NCBI GenBank assembly: GCA_018716105.1
Contig: DVKH01000031.1
Coordinates: 35,988 to 99,987 of the forward strand
Source of the DNA: Candidatus Fimivivens faecavium
GTDB lineage: Bacteria > Bacillota > Clostridia > Oscillospirales > Ruminococcaceae
Length of the DNA: 64,000 nucleotides
Direction of reading: 5' to 3'
In this document: positions 44,474-52,827 of the stretch, piece by piece
How the letters are laid out: the number at the start of each line of letters is the position of its first letter
Numbering within the stretch: the stretch's first letter is position 1
The notes under the pieces: generated by a model
Told to the model about the DNA's origin: nothing
The model's database searches: none
Seen by the model: only the letters and a program-made list of their open reading frames with translations
Program-made: the position numbers and the translations under genes

Positions 44474-44933
44474 TTTCGGCGTTTCCTTTCTTCTGGGTGG
44501 GTGCGGGAGCGTCTTTGAGCATCCGGATGGCGGGGACGTGTTCATCGAAATAGAGATCGCCGACAGCTAAGTAGCCGAGTTTTTCATAGAACCCCCTCGC
44601 GTGGGCCTGTGCGGAGAGTTCGAACTGGGCGGCCCCGAGCGAAGCGGCCTTCTGCTCAAGCGCCCGGACCATCTCGGCCCCGTAATGGCGTCCGCGCTTT
44701 TCCCGGACGACCGCGATGCGGCCGAGGATGTAGGCGCCGCTTTGGGGCCCCTTCGGAAAAAGGCGGCCCGCTGCGACGGGGATGCCGTCGTCGAGCAGGA
44801 GGACCTGCCATGCGGTCCGGTCGGTTTCGTCGAATTCGACCTTGAATTTTTGTTCCTTAAGAAAGACCTCTTCGCGGATCCGGTAGTTTGGGGAATCGGG
44901 GGAGAGGCCCTGGGTGATGACGGTGGTAAGCAT
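44466..44933 (-). CDS. GNAT family N-acetyltransferase
   Basis: A 155-residue acyl-CoA-dependent acetyltransferase. The acetyl-CoA-binding motif A is visible as LGRIAVVREKRGRHYGAEMV, followed by QAHARGFYEKLGYLAVG (motif B), and the pattern resembles the ElaA-like subgroup. Substrate unknown. The ATG at 44933 follows AGGAGG at 7 bases. It lies 10 bases after the oxidoreductase gene. Confidence 0.88.
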   Translation of the reverse strand: MLTTVITQGLSPDSPNYRIREEVFLKEQKFKVEFDETDRTAWQVLLLDDGIPVAAGRLFPKGPQSGAYILGRIAVVREKRGRHYGAEMVRALEQKAASLGAAQFELSAQAHARGFYEKLGYLAVGDLYFDEHVPAIRMLKDAPAPTQKKGNAENV

Positions 44934-44943
44934 GGCCTGCCTC

Positions 44944-45549
44944 CTAAAACGTTTCGGCGAGGCGGCCGGCCTCTGTAAACGCCTGTCCGAGGATTTGTTC
45001 CGGGTCGTTTCCGGCGATATCGAGGCCTTCGGCGGTAAGCGATTGGAATGTGCCGATTCCCCACATGCCGCAGAGCGCGGCGAAATTGACCGCCGCCAGG
45101 TCGCGCGTCAGTTCGGCGGCCGGCACGAAGTAGCCGCCCTTTGTCGTGATCAGAAGCAGCTTTTTTGCTTTGCAGAGGCCGGCCGGACCCTTTTGGGTAT
45201 ACCCGAAGGTAATACCCGGGACGCAGACGTGCTCCAGATAGACCTTGAGGAGCGCCGGAAAGGTGAGGTCCCAGCAGGGCGCGGCGACGACAATCCGTTC
45301 GGCGGCGGCGAACTGTTTTGCGAGGTCAAACATCGGGTTGGAGAAATCGCGCGCCTTCATCAGAGCCTCGCGCTCTTTGAGCGCCGCCCCGTGGTAACAG
45401 GCGAGCGAAAGCTCTGTAAGCCGCAGCTCCGTGACGGCCCGGTCCGGCTGCTTTTGCGCGGCCTGATCCAGAAAATGGCGCGCAAGGCGCAGCGTCCTCG
45501 ATTCGCCCTCTCCGCGCGGGCAGGCGTTTACGAAAAGAAGATTGTCCAA
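44944..45549 (-). CDS. NAD(P)H-dependent oxidoreductase, flavodoxin-like fold
   Basis: A 201-residue FMN-binding protein of the azoreductase (AcpD)/quinone reductase group. The N-terminal phosphate loop NACPRGEGESRTLRLAR and the later AAPCWDLTFPALLKVYLEHV, GYTQKGPAGL and TTKGGYF are typical. The probable role is two-electron reduction of quinones or azo compounds. The start is TTG at 45549 with GGAGG 9 bases upstream. First gene of the operon, preceded by a highly structured leader. Confidence 0.88.
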   Translation of the reverse strand: MDNLLFVNACPRGEGESRTLRLARHFLDQAAQKQPDRAVTELRLTELSLACYHGAALKEREALMKARDFSNPMFDLAKQFAAAERIVVAAPCWDLTFPALLKVYLEHVCVPGITFGYTQKGPAGLCKAKKLLLITTKGGYFVPAAELTRDLAAVNFAALCGMWGIGTFQSLTAEGLDIAGNDPEQILGQAFTEAGRLAETF

Positions 45550-45631
45550 CGTCTTTTCCTCCGAACTTTTATTTTGCCTCGATGTGAAAGAATAAGCTGA
45601 GGCGGTGAGGGAAAAGTCTCCTGTATCGGCG

Positions 45632-45744
45632 GATAACAGCGGCCGCTGTTTCCGCTGCGGTTATCATCCCAACAGGGGGGCCGAAAGGCCCTGCGCCGCA
45701 AAAGCGGCGGTGCAATCGGCGGAAATGCCGATAGGGTTGGGATG
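45632..45744 (-). ncRNA. Candidate structured leader RNA (multibranch fold), family unknown
   Basis: A perfect 9-bp closing helix (45665-45673 with 45736-45744) encloses three hairpins: 45678-45682/45687-45691, 45694-45699/45704-45709 and 45715-45720/45727-45732. A further stem lies beside it (45632-45637/45660-45665) with a 14-base palindrome inside. The strand is inferred from the promoter at 45792-45797; on the plus strand two loops read GAAA and AAAA. It fits no riboswitch family that I can recall. Confidence 0.45.
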
Positions 45745-45791
45745 AAAATCGCAGAACGGTGTGAAACGGCATGTGGGAGCCGCCTGCGGTT

Positions 45792-45800
45792 ATTATATCA
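45792..45800 (-). promoter_or_regulatory. Extended -10 promoter of the oxidoreductase operon
   Basis: On the minus strand TGATATAAT, the TGn-TATAAT extended -10 form. No good -35 is seen. The predicted start near 45786 puts the structured RNA in the 5' leader. Confidence 0.6.
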
Positions 45801-45888
45801 TGCCACGGACCGGCGCACTAGCCCCCGATTCGTCAAATAAGCCGAACGAGGCTGCGTACCGCTGGTAATATTAGGCTGTCTGCTCTGC

Positions 45889-45917
45889 TTGACGAGAGGG
45901 GTGGGGTGTGTTATGGT
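45889..45917 (+). promoter_or_regulatory. Possible promoter of the HD-domain gene
   Basis: TTGACG (45889-45894), 17 bp, TATGGT (45912-45917). Confidence 0.45.
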
Positions 45918-46033
45918 TAAGATAATACCGTCAAGCAAAAATGAACGGCAAAGCTTCAAAAGCTTGATTTGAGAGAAATAAGCCCGTTTTGATTCCATCA
46001 TTTTGCAGGAAACAATGCAGAAAAGGAGCGCCT

Positions 46034-46555
46034 ATGTGGAAGAACCCGGAGAACCGCGCCCAGTTTGTCGAATGTGTGAAAGAGCTTTTAAAGGATCCCG
46101 ACGTCCGCGCGATGGAGGAGATCCGTCAGCATAAAGAGGGCATCAGTTGTCTGGATCACAGTATTTTTGTCGCCTACCTCAGCTTTTTGATGTGCCGCCG
46201 TCTCGGCCTTGATTTTGTCGCGGCCGCGCGCGGGGGGCTATTGCACGATCTCTATCTTTGCAAGTGGGAGGAAACCGAAGTGGGCATGTGGGAACGTCTG
46301 GTGGTCCACCCGAAGATGGCGCTGAAAAACGCTTCCAAGTTTGAGCTTTCCGATCTCGAGAAGGATATTATTGTCAAACACATGTGGCCGGTGACGCTTT
46401 CGCTTCCGCGCCACCGGGAGTCGGTTGTCGTGAGCCTTGCGGACAAGATCTGCACGGTGGCGGAACTCTGTTATATTTATCGGTTGACGAAAGTTGGGGA
46501 GCACCTCGGTTCGTTCCTCAGAAAGCGCGTGCCCAATCCCGGTTTTGCGCGGTGA
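46034..46555 (+). CDS. HD domain phosphohydrolase
   Basis: A 173-residue HD-superfamily protein. His and HD residues are visible in LDHSIFVAYLSFLMCRR and GGLLHDLYLCKWEE, with later His (VVHPKMALKNA) and Asp (SLADKICTVAE) ligands. It may hydrolyse a nucleotide or other phosphoester; substrate unknown. The ATG at 46034 follows AAAAGGAG. Single gene ended by a strong terminator. Confidence 0.88.
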   Translation: MWKNPENRAQFVECVKELLKDPDVRAMEEIRQHKEGISCLDHSIFVAYLSFLMCRRLGLDFVAAARGGLLHDLYLCKWEETEVGMWERLVVHPKMALKNASKFELSDLEKDIIVKHMWPVTLSLPRHRESVVVSLADKICTVAELCYIYRLTKVGEHLGSFLRKRVPNPGFAR

Positions 46556-46610
46556 TGCGGGCGCGTGATTGTGCGGGCCGGCAGACCGGCCTGCCCAACC
46601 TATGGAAGCA

Positions 46611-46648
46611 ACCCGGCGGCGGTTTTACAAAAACCGCCGCCGGGTTTT
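46611..46648. terminator. Bidirectional terminator between the HD and LarA-like genes
   Basis: A perfect 16-bp stem (46611-46626 with 46630-46645), a 3-base loop and TTTT on the plus strand; A/T-rich arms make it usable both ways. Confidence 0.9.
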
Positions 46649-46670
46649 GCATGCTGTGTTATTTGCGCGG

Positions 46671-47921
46671 TCAGTCCTTCGCTTTGGGGAGCACCGTCTG
46701 TCCGAACGGCATCACGATGCAGGAGAGGCCGGGCCCGAAGACCTCGAATGCGTGATCGACCGCCGCCTGAAGGTCCGGGAACGGGTTGAAGTGAAGGCGC
46801 GAGACAAAGTCCGGCGCAAGATCCGAGACGAGGCAAAGCTCCGCCTGTTCCATTGCGAGGGCGATCGCCGCCGCCTTGTGGCCGCCGAGCTGGAAATCGG
46901 TTTTAATCCGCTCGATCATCGAGCGCGGGGTGGGCATGGTGAGAAGCCAGTTTTCAAACGTCTTTTCGCCGAGGCCCTCGGCGCAGGAGGCCGATAGGAT
47001 GATCATCCCGCCCTCCCGAACGGCGCCGCGCGCGTTGTCGAGCGCCTTCTGGGCCTGGTAGAGGTTGATATCCTTGGGGTAACCGCCGGGCGAGACGATG
47101 ACAAGGTCGGCTTTCCGCTCGATGGGGACGCGGTACATCCGGTCGAGCATGCGGCATCCTTCGCGGTGCGCTTCGATCGCGTCGCCCGCGACGGCAAAGG
47201 CGACCTGTTTGCGCTCGTCGAGGACGACGTTCAGGAGAAAGTCGCAGGGACAGAACCCGAGCGCCTCCTCGAGGTCGCTCCGCACCGGGTTCCCGTCGAG
47301 GTTTCCGGCGCTGGCGCCGGCCTCGATCATATGGCGGTGGTTCTGCTGGATCGCCTCCCGCGTGGAGACGCCGGGCATGATCGCCTTTGCGCCGCCGCTG
47401 TAACCGGCGAAATAGTGGTATTCGATGTTTCCAAGGCAGATCCGCCTGTCGGCCCTGGCGACCGGCGCGGCGATATCCACCGGCGTGCCGGAAGCGGTCA
47501 CGCCCATCCGGACAAAGCCCTCCGCCGTCGAATCGACGCAGGCGACCGAATGATAGACCTCGGAGCCGGCGATCTGCTCCTTCTCCGCCTCGGTGTGCGG
47601 GCGATGGCTTCCGAGCGCAAAGACCACCGTCACGTCCGAACGGGGGATTCCGGCGCGGCCGAGTTCCTCCAGCAGGATCGGAAGGACAAGCTTCGATGGC
47701 ATCGGGCGGGTGATGTCGCTGGTGATGACCGCGATTTTTTCGCCCGGGGCGACGATCGAAGCGAGGGGCCGGGAAGCGACCGGCTGGCGCAGGGCGCGGC
47801 GGATCTCTTCCTCTGGGGAGGGGCAGGGCGGAACGAAAGATGGCGTCAGCACCTTCAAAATGTTCCGATCCGGGAGCTCCGCCGTCTGAATGGTTTTGCC
47901 GAAGCCGAGTTCAAGCTTCAT
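46671..47921 (-). CDS. LarA-like (nickel-dependent lactate racemase family) protein
   Basis: A 416-residue protein of the LarA/DUF2088 family. Visible motifs: SDITRPMPS, ALGSHRPHTEAEKEQI, IEYHYFAGYSGGAKAIMPGVS (with the Lys that carries the nickel-pincer cofactor in true LarA) and NLYQAQKALDNA. Members act as 2-hydroxyacid racemases or epimerases when supplied with the LarB/C/E-made cofactor. None of those genes is in the window. The ATG at 47921 follows GAGGAGG. Confidence 0.88.
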   Translation of the reverse strand: MKLELGFGKTIQTAELPDRNILKVLTPSFVPPCPSPEEEIRRALRQPVASRPLASIVAPGEKIAVITSDITRPMPSKLVLPILLEELGRAGIPRSDVTVVFALGSHRPHTEAEKEQIAGSEVYHSVACVDSTAEGFVRMGVTASGTPVDIAAPVARADRRICLGNIEYHYFAGYSGGAKAIMPGVSTREAIQQNHRHMIEAGASAGNLDGNPVRSDLEEALGFCPCDFLLNVVLDERKQVAFAVAGDAIEAHREGCRMLDRMYRVPIERKADLVIVSPGGYPKDINLYQAQKALDNARGAVREGGMIILSASCAEGLGEKTFENWLLTMPTPRSMIERIKTDFQLGGHKAAAIALAMEQAELCLVSDLAPDFVSRLHFNPFPDLQAAVDHAFEVFGPGLSCIVMPFGQTVLPKAKD

Positions 47922-47962
47922 TACAAAGCGCCTCCTCTGTATCTTTTCATTTCCTGTTTTTG

Positions 47963-47991
47963 AGCATAGCAAATGATGAGGAGAAACGCAA
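47963..47991 (-). promoter_or_regulatory. Promoter of the LarA-like gene
   Basis: On the minus strand, TTGCGT (47991-47986), 17 bp, TATGCT (47968-47963). Confidence 0.55.
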
Positions 47992-47993
47992 GG

Positions 47994-48033
47994 AAAAACG
48001 AAAAGCCCGCCGGGGGAAATGCCTTCGGCGGGC
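47994..48033 (-). terminator. Intrinsic terminator of the superoxide dismutase gene
   Basis: GCCCGCCG (48005-48012) pairs with CGGCGGGC (48026-48033); on the minus strand TTTTCGTTTTT follows. Confidence 0.8.
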
Positions 48034-48042
48034 CTTTCGGGT

Positions 48043-48696
48043 TTAGCTGGAGGGCGGCTCAGGCTTTGCGGGGAGGGAAGCGGGAAACCGCCGTTCGGCG
48101 GTTTCCCAGTCCAGCAGCTCGAACCAATTTTTCAAATAGCTTTCGAAATCGGCGGGGTATTTGAGGTAATAAGCGTGTTCCCAGGTGTCGAGCGCCAGCA
48201 GCGGCGTGAGCGCGGTCAGCGAAGGCGTTTTGTTGTTCAGGGTTACGGCAATGCTGAGGTTGCCGTCGCCGGAGGAATTGAGCCAGGCCCACCCGACGCC
48301 GAGAAGGCTGTCGGTTGCCTGCCGGAAAATCTCCTTCCAGTTGGAGAAGGAACCGTAAGTATTGTCGATTGCCGCGCGCAGTTCGCCGGTCGGCTCCGGT
48401 TTCGGCGTCCGGCTGAGGCCGTCAAAGTACAGCCGGTGGTTGTAAACGCCTCCGGCGAGGTGGCGGATGGCGTTTTGGTCAATGGTTGGGATGTTCATTT
48501 CGCCCATGATGAGCTCTTCAAGCGTCCAGCCGTGGAACTGGGGGTAGGGGGTCAGGGCATAATTGAGGCGGTTGACATAGGAAAAGTAGATCTGATCGCA
48601 GTGCAGATAGACTGTGTCCGGGTCAAGCGCGGGAAGGAGCGAGCTGTAGCTGTAAGGAGGAGGCGTCTTCTGAAATGGGAAATGATCCTGCATCAT
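48043..48696 (-). CDS. Fe/Mn superoxide dismutase family protein, divergent
   Basis: About 217 residues. The four metal ligands of the Fe/Mn-SOD fold can be placed: His in DTVYLHCDQIYFSYVNRLN, His in AGGVYNHRLYF, Asp and His in LLALDTWEHAYYLKY. The second-sphere residues differ from classical enzymes: the His pair of the usual IHHGKHH segment is reduced to one His, and the Gln of the usual ANQD segment reads LNNKT. The protein also has a Pro-rich N-terminus and C-terminus. The ATG at 48696 follows AAAGGGGG; a second ATG follows directly. Confidence 0.85.
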   Translation of the reverse strand: MMQDHFPFQKTPPPYSYSSLLPALDPDTVYLHCDQIYFSYVNRLNYALTPYPQFHGWTLEELIMGEMNIPTIDQNAIRHLAGGVYNHRLYFDGLSRTPKPEPTGELRAAIDNTYGSFSNWKEIFRQATDSLLGVGWAWLNSSGDGNLSIAVTLNNKTPSLTALTPLLALDTWEHAYYLKYPADFESYLKNWFELLDWETAERRFPASLPAKPEPPSS

Positions 48697-48841
48697 AACA
48701 CCCCCTTTCAGATCAAAATGACGGGCGAAGGGATGGATCATGCCTTCGTTTTATCGTATGCCCGGAACAGACGAAGGGTTCCGGCCACAGCCGCGCGCGT
48801 CTATTTCCGCTTGCTGGAGCCGGCCGGTTTTTATTGTTAAT

Positions 48842-48875
48842 ATTAAAATATCCCCCGGCAGAAGCCTGCCGGGGG
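48842..48875 (-). terminator. Terminator of the trk operon
   Basis: CCCCCGGCA (48852-48860) pairs with TGCCGGGGG (48867-48875); on the minus strand ATATTTTAATA follows. Confidence 0.75.
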
Positions 48876-48906
48876 GTGAGCGCGCCGCGCGGCTGGGGAC
48901 GGATGG

Positions 48907-50355
48907 TCACCGCTTCCAGACCGAAGGGGTGAACAGGAAGAGCATCGGGAAGATTTCGAGACGGCCGATCAGCATATCTCCGGTCAGGATTAATTTTGAA
49001 AAGTTTGAGAACGCCGAATAGTTTCCCATCGGGCCGACCAGGTCGAGGCCAGGCCCCACGTTGTTGAGGCAGGAGAGGACCGCCGTGATGGTCGTCTCAA
49101 AAGAGAAGTTGTCGACCGAAACCAAGAGCGCCGATACTGCGATGATGATACAGTAGAAGGTCATATAGACGTTTACGCCGTCGATGGTGTCGCCGTCGAC
49201 AATCTTGTCGTCAATGGTGACCCGCCGGACCGCGCGGGGATGGAGCATCCGCTCGATATTTTTCCTCGCGGCCCGCCAGAGAATCAGGACGCGGGCGGAT
49301 TTGATCCCGCCGCCGGTGGAACCGGCGCACGCGCCGAGGATCATCAGAAGGACCAAAATCATCCGCGAAAGCTCTGGCCAGGCGTTGAAATCAGCCGTCG
49401 CAAAGCCCGTCGTGGTCATGATGGAGGAAACCTGGAACGAGGCGAGATGAAGCGCGCGGCCAAACGGCTCCTGAAGGGTGTGCATCAGGTCCATGGCGAC
49501 CAGCGCGGTGGAGGCGAACATAATCCCGAGATAGGCCCGAAGCTCCTCGCTTTTCCAAACCTTGGAAAAGTCGCGGATCAGCAGAAAATAGAAGATGTTG
49601 AAATTGATGCCGAACAGCGCCATGAAAACGGTGACCACCGCCTGGAGGTAGACGCTGTAACTGGCAAGGCTGTCGTTTTTGATCGCGAAGCCGCCGGTAC
49701 CGGCCGTCCCGAACGCGGTGGTCACGCTGTCAAACAGCGGCATCCCGCCCGCAAGCAGGAGGACGATTTGGATGAGGGTGAGGGCGACATAGATGCCGTA
49801 GAGCATCTTCGCCGAGTCGTGCATCCGCGGGAGCAGTTTTCCAACCTGGGGCCCAGGGCTTTCCGCCCTGAGGAGATGGAGCGAGTTCCCGCCGCTTTTG
49901 ACCATCGGCAGGACCGCGAGCAGAAAGACCAAAACCCCCATGCCGCCAAGCCAGTGGGTGAAGCTCCGCCAGTAGAGAAGGCTGAGCGGCAGCGCCTCGA
50001 CGTTGGTAAGGATGCTTGCGCCGGTTGTGGTAAAGCCCGACACCGTTTCAAATAGGCAGTCGATCGGGTTGGGGATCGCGCCGCTGACATAAAACGGGAG
50101 CGCGCCGAACACCGAAACCACAATCCAGACCAGGCCGACCACGACAAACCCCTCCCGCGCGTAGAAGGATTTCCGTTCCGGCGGCCGGCCGATGCCCGGC
50201 AGGCTCAGCACCGACAGCAGGAGAATGGTCAGAAGGAAGCCGGCGCTCGCCGCCGTCTCTTTTTGATACAGGGAAATCGCAAGCGCCGGCAGCATAAACA
50301 CGGCTTCGAGCCGCAGAATGTGCGAGATCAAAAAGAAGATGATCTGATAGTTCAT
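48907..50355 (-). CDS. trkH: Potassium uptake protein TrkH
   Basis: A 482-residue membrane subunit of the Trk/Ktr K+ system. It has multiple helices with four pore loops, seen as SGFTTTGAS, GTAGTGGFAI, MTTTGFATADF and NNVGPGLDLVG, which supply the filter glycines. The ATG at 50355 has GGAGGA about 12 bases upstream. It lies 50 bases after trkA on the same strand; together they form a regulated K+ importer. Confidence 0.95.
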   Translation of the reverse strand: MNYQIIFFLISHILRLEAVFMLPALAISLYQKETAASAGFLLTILLLSVLSLPGIGRPPERKSFYAREGFVVVGLVWIVVSVFGALPFYVSGAIPNPIDCLFETVSGFTTTGASILTNVEALPLSLLYWRSFTHWLGGMGVLVFLLAVLPMVKSGGNSLHLLRAESPGPQVGKLLPRMHDSAKMLYGIYVALTLIQIVLLLAGGMPLFDSVTTAFGTAGTGGFAIKNDSLASYSVYLQAVVTVFMALFGINFNIFYFLLIRDFSKVWKSEELRAYLGIMFASTALVAMDLMHTLQEPFGRALHLASFQVSSIMTTTGFATADFNAWPELSRMILVLLMILGACAGSTGGGIKSARVLILWRAARKNIERMLHPRAVRRVTIDDKIVDGDTIDGVNVYMTFYCIIIAVSALLVSVDNFSFETTITAVLSCLNNVGPGLDLVGPMGNYSAFSNFSKLILTGDMLIGRLEIFPMLFLFTPSVWKR

Positions 50356-50405
50356 GATATCCCGATTCCTCCGCCGGATCAGAATTTTGGTCAGACGAAT
50401 GTGCG

Positions 50406-51773
50406 CTACGCCGGGTCTTCAAAGATATCGTTGAGTTCGTTGATCCGCTGCTCTGCGGTCGTCACCACTATGACGGTGTCGTTGAGTTCGATGGTGTCGT
50501 CGCCTTTTGGGATGATGATCTTTCCGCGCCGGTTGATGCAGGCGATCAGGATATTGGGCCGAAGGCGGATCCTGATCAGCGTTTCTCCGAGGTGGCGGGT
50601 TTCTTCGGTCACGGGGAACTCCATCGCCTCGGCCATATCGTCCGCGATCCGGTGAAGGGTGATCATCGAGTCGCCGGTTTTGTTCTGCATGGCGCGCACA
50701 TAGCGCACGATGTCGTTCGCGGTCAGGAGTTTGGGGCTGACAACGCAGTCGATCCCCTTGTCCTGGAAGATATCGTTGAACTCGGTTCGGTTGATTTTGG
50801 TGATCACCTTGGGGACCTTGAGGTAATTGGCGTACATCGAGACCAAAAAGTTTTCCTCGTCCAGGTTGGTGAGAGTGACGACCGCGTCCGTCTTTTCAAT
50901 GCCCTCCGCGAGGAGCACCGACTGATTCGCGCCGTCGCCGTGGATGATCATCGCCTTCGGAAGGAGTTCCGCAAGTTCGAGGCACCGGTCCGCCTGGCTT
51001 TCGATGATTTTGACCCGTATGCCGTTGAGGAACAGGTCCATTGCGAGGTAGTAGGCGATGCTGCTTCCGCCGACCAGGATGACCTCCCGGATCTTCTGGG
51101 TCTGGAGGCCGAGGTGCTTGATCAGGCGCGCGAGGTTGTGGGTGGGGGCTGTGACAAAGATCCTGTCGCCCCGCATCAGGCGGAAGCTTCCGTCTGGGAT
51201 ATAGGCGCGGCCCCCGCGCTTGACCGCGCAGACGAGCACCTGGACCTTCGCGATCTGATAGAGTTCCGAGAGGAGCTTATCTTCGAGGACGCTCCCCTCT
51301 TTGATGACCATCTCAACAATTTCGGCGCGCCCTTTTGCGAACGAGTCGCGCTTTAAGAAGGAGGGGAACTGGAGAAGACGTGAAATCTCGCGCGCCGCGG
51401 CGCGCTCGGGGTTGATGGTCATCGAAAGGCCCAGTTCGTCTTTGAGGAAATAGATCTGTTCAACATACTCGGGATTGCGGACCCTGGCGATGGTGTGGGC
51501 GCTGCCGAGCTTCCGGGCGACGATGCAGCACAGGAGGTTGATCTCGTCCGCGCTGGTCGCGGCGATCAGAAGGTCCGCATCCTCGACGCCGGCCTGCTTC
51601 TGGGCCTTGACGCCCGCGCCGTTTCCGTGGACAACCATCACGTCGAGCTGTTCGGCCGATTCCTGGAGCACTTTTTTATTGTTGTCGATCACGACGATGT
51701 CATGCCCCTCCTGCGCGAGCTGCGCCGTCAGGGCAAATCCGACCTTGCCGTCGCCGACAATAACGATTTTCAT
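50406..51773 (-). CDS. trkA: Trk system potassium transporter TrkA (NAD-binding regulatory subunit)
   Basis: A 455-residue cytoplasmic gating subunit with two RCK repeats. The first nucleotide fold begins IVIVGDGKVGFALTAQLAQEGHDIVVID, the second REVILVGGSSIAYYLAMDL. Each is followed by a TrkA-C domain. The second fold lacks the full GxGxxG (GGSSIA), as in other TrkA proteins. The ATG at 51773 has CGGAG 7 bases upstream. Confidence 0.95.
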   Translation of the reverse strand: MKIVIVGDGKVGFALTAQLAQEGHDIVVIDNNKKVLQESAEQLDVMVVHGNGAGVKAQKQAGVEDADLLIAATSADEINLLCCIVARKLGSAHTIARVRNPEYVEQIYFLKDELGLSMTINPERAAAREISRLLQFPSFLKRDSFAKGRAEIVEMVIKEGSVLEDKLLSELYQIAKVQVLVCAVKRGGRAYIPDGSFRLMRGDRIFVTAPTHNLARLIKHLGLQTQKIREVILVGGSSIAYYLAMDLFLNGIRVKIIESQADRCLELAELLPKAMIIHGDGANQSVLLAEGIEKTDAVVTLTNLDEENFLVSMYANYLKVPKVITKINRTEFNDIFQDKGIDCVVSPKLLTANDIVRYVRAMQNKTGDSMITLHRIADDMAEAMEFPVTEETRHLGETLIRIRLRPNILIACINRRGKIIIPKGDDTIELNDTVIVVTTAEQRINELNDIFEDPA

Positions 51774-51851
51774 GGCAGTTCTCCGTTATTAAAAGTTAGA
51801 TTGCCGCGCCCGCAGCAACTGTTTTACTGCAGAAAGCGGAATCTTAACAAC

Positions 51852-51880
51852 ATATTAGCACCGAACTTGCAATCTTACAA
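51852..51880 (-). promoter_or_regulatory. Promoter of trkA
   Basis: On the minus strand, TTGTAA (51880-51875), 17 bp, TAATAT (51857-51852). Confidence 0.6.
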
Positions 51881-52188
51881 GCCATTTTGAACGGAAATTG
51901 GACCGAGATTCCGACAGGCTCATCGGAAAAAAGACTGTCCGCGCTGCATGCGGGCGGCCAACCGGTTATGCGTGGCTGCCGAACGGCGCCGAACCCGTTT
52001 TTCAGGCGAGCGATTTTTCAAGCCGGGAAGGATCTTTTTCTTGGCGGCGGCGCCGGCCCGGTTTTTTGTTCTATTATACTGCTCGTCTAGATCCCGAAAA
52101 ACAAAGTAAATCACGGCGCTCTGTGGGAAACAGACAAAAAACGACATGTTTTTTTGGATTTCTGGGCATTGAAAACAGGACATAATTA

Positions 52189-52208
52189 GTGCATCATTAT
52201 AAATGCAC
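52189..52208. promoter_or_regulatory. Dyad GTGCAT-N8-ATGCAC upstream of the tail-cluster regulator
   Basis: Perfect 6-bp arms in an AT-rich region, with further GTGC and GCAC copies to 52283. It could be an operator for the cluster; not matched to a known regulator. Confidence 0.35.
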
Positions 52209-52340
52209 ATATAGTGCTCTTTTTGTGGGACGGAATGCAAAGAAAGAGGGGATCGAACTGGGAATAGTGCACAGAAAAGCACGATATGTGTATTCAACTG
52301 GGAGCGGCTGGCCGAGGCTGCGACAAAAGGGGATGGAGTT

Positions 52341-52736
52341 TTGCGGGATTATCAGAGCAGGAAAAACAATCCGTTTTCGCTGCCGCACAATCTTTACATG
52401 AGGGTGTTATACCAGATCCGGGACTACGACCGGATGAAGGAAGAGAGAATGGAAATTCTGTATTCCACTACGGCGCGCGATGGATTGCCGAGGGGAAACG
52501 GGGTGCGCAGCGACACGGAAATCAGGGCGATTCGGTTGGTAAAGGTGGAGGAAAACTGCAAGGCGGTGGAGCTTGCGTTGGGACAGATTCCGGAAGAATA
52601 CCGGAAGGGCGTAATCGACAACATCTGCGAGGGAGCGCCCTTTCCGCTTGACGCGAGTTATTCCACCTACAAGCGCCAGCGTCAGCGTATGATTTGGTGG
52701 ACGGCGAAATTTATGGGGCTTTGCGACGAATTTTGA
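52341..52736 (+). CDS. Phage-type late transcription regulator (RinA-like)
   Basis: A 131-residue protein. The C-terminal pattern (IPEEYRKGVIDNICEGAPFP, then a Tyr/Arg/Lys-rich helix KRQRQRMIWWTAKFMGL) resembles RinA/ArpU-type regulators that sit before the structural genes of Firmicutes phages. The start is a TTG at 52341, with AAGGGG 8 bases upstream. Its position just before the late promoter region and terminator suggests that it activates the tail genes. Family assignment is from pattern memory only. Confidence 0.65.
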   Translation: MRDYQSRKNNPFSLPHNLYMRVLYQIRDYDRMKEERMEILYSTTARDGLPRGNGVRSDTEIRAIRLVKVEENCKAVELALGQIPEEYRKGVIDNICEGAPFPLDASYSTYKRQRQRMIWWTAKFMGLCDEF

Positions 52737-52764
52737 CGAAGTTGAACCCCGCGGGAAAAAATCA

Positions 52765-52776
52765 AGTGCTATGATA
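52765..52776 (+). promoter_or_regulatory. Possible late promoter (extended -10) of the tail operon
   Basis: AGTGCTATGAT contains a TGn-TATGAT extended -10. No -35 match lies 17 bp upstream, as expected for an activator-dependent promoter. Predicted start near 52782. Confidence 0.4.
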
Positions 52777-52800
52777 CTAACATGGAACGCGAATGGACAG

Positions 52801-52827
52801 GCTGCGCCGGAGGCCGGCGCAGCTTTT
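52801..52827 (+). terminator. Early terminator between the regulator and the tail genes
   Basis: GCTGCGCCGG (52801-52810) pairs perfectly with CCGGCGCAGC (52814-52823), followed by TTTTCATTTT. It lies about 20-45 bases after the possible late start, before the first tail gene. Confidence 0.85.

Larger units (their letters stand above)
45550..46033. other. 484-base divergent region with a structured leader and two promoters
   Basis: It contains a possible structured RNA (45632-45744), a minus-strand extended -10 promoter near 45792, and a plus-strand promoter near 45889 for the HD gene. Confidence 0.6.
51774..52340. other. 567-base divergent region between trkA and the phage-tail cluster
   Basis: It holds the trkA promoter (minus strand) and an AT-rich stretch with a GTGCAT/ATGCAC dyad before the first tail-cluster gene. 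No integrase, repressor, attachment site or tRNA was found here. Confidence 0.6.

Noticed and set aside
45600..45797. Cobalamin or FMN riboswitch
   Set aside because: A short ACAGGAGAC match near 45617 recalled the B12 box, but the rest of the cobalamin core and the RFN core are missing, so no family was assigned.
52286..52651. 121-codon frame overlapping the RinA-like gene
   Set aside because: Alternative frame with Gly/Arg-rich chance sequence; the overlapping 52341 frame has a recognisable pattern and better codon use.
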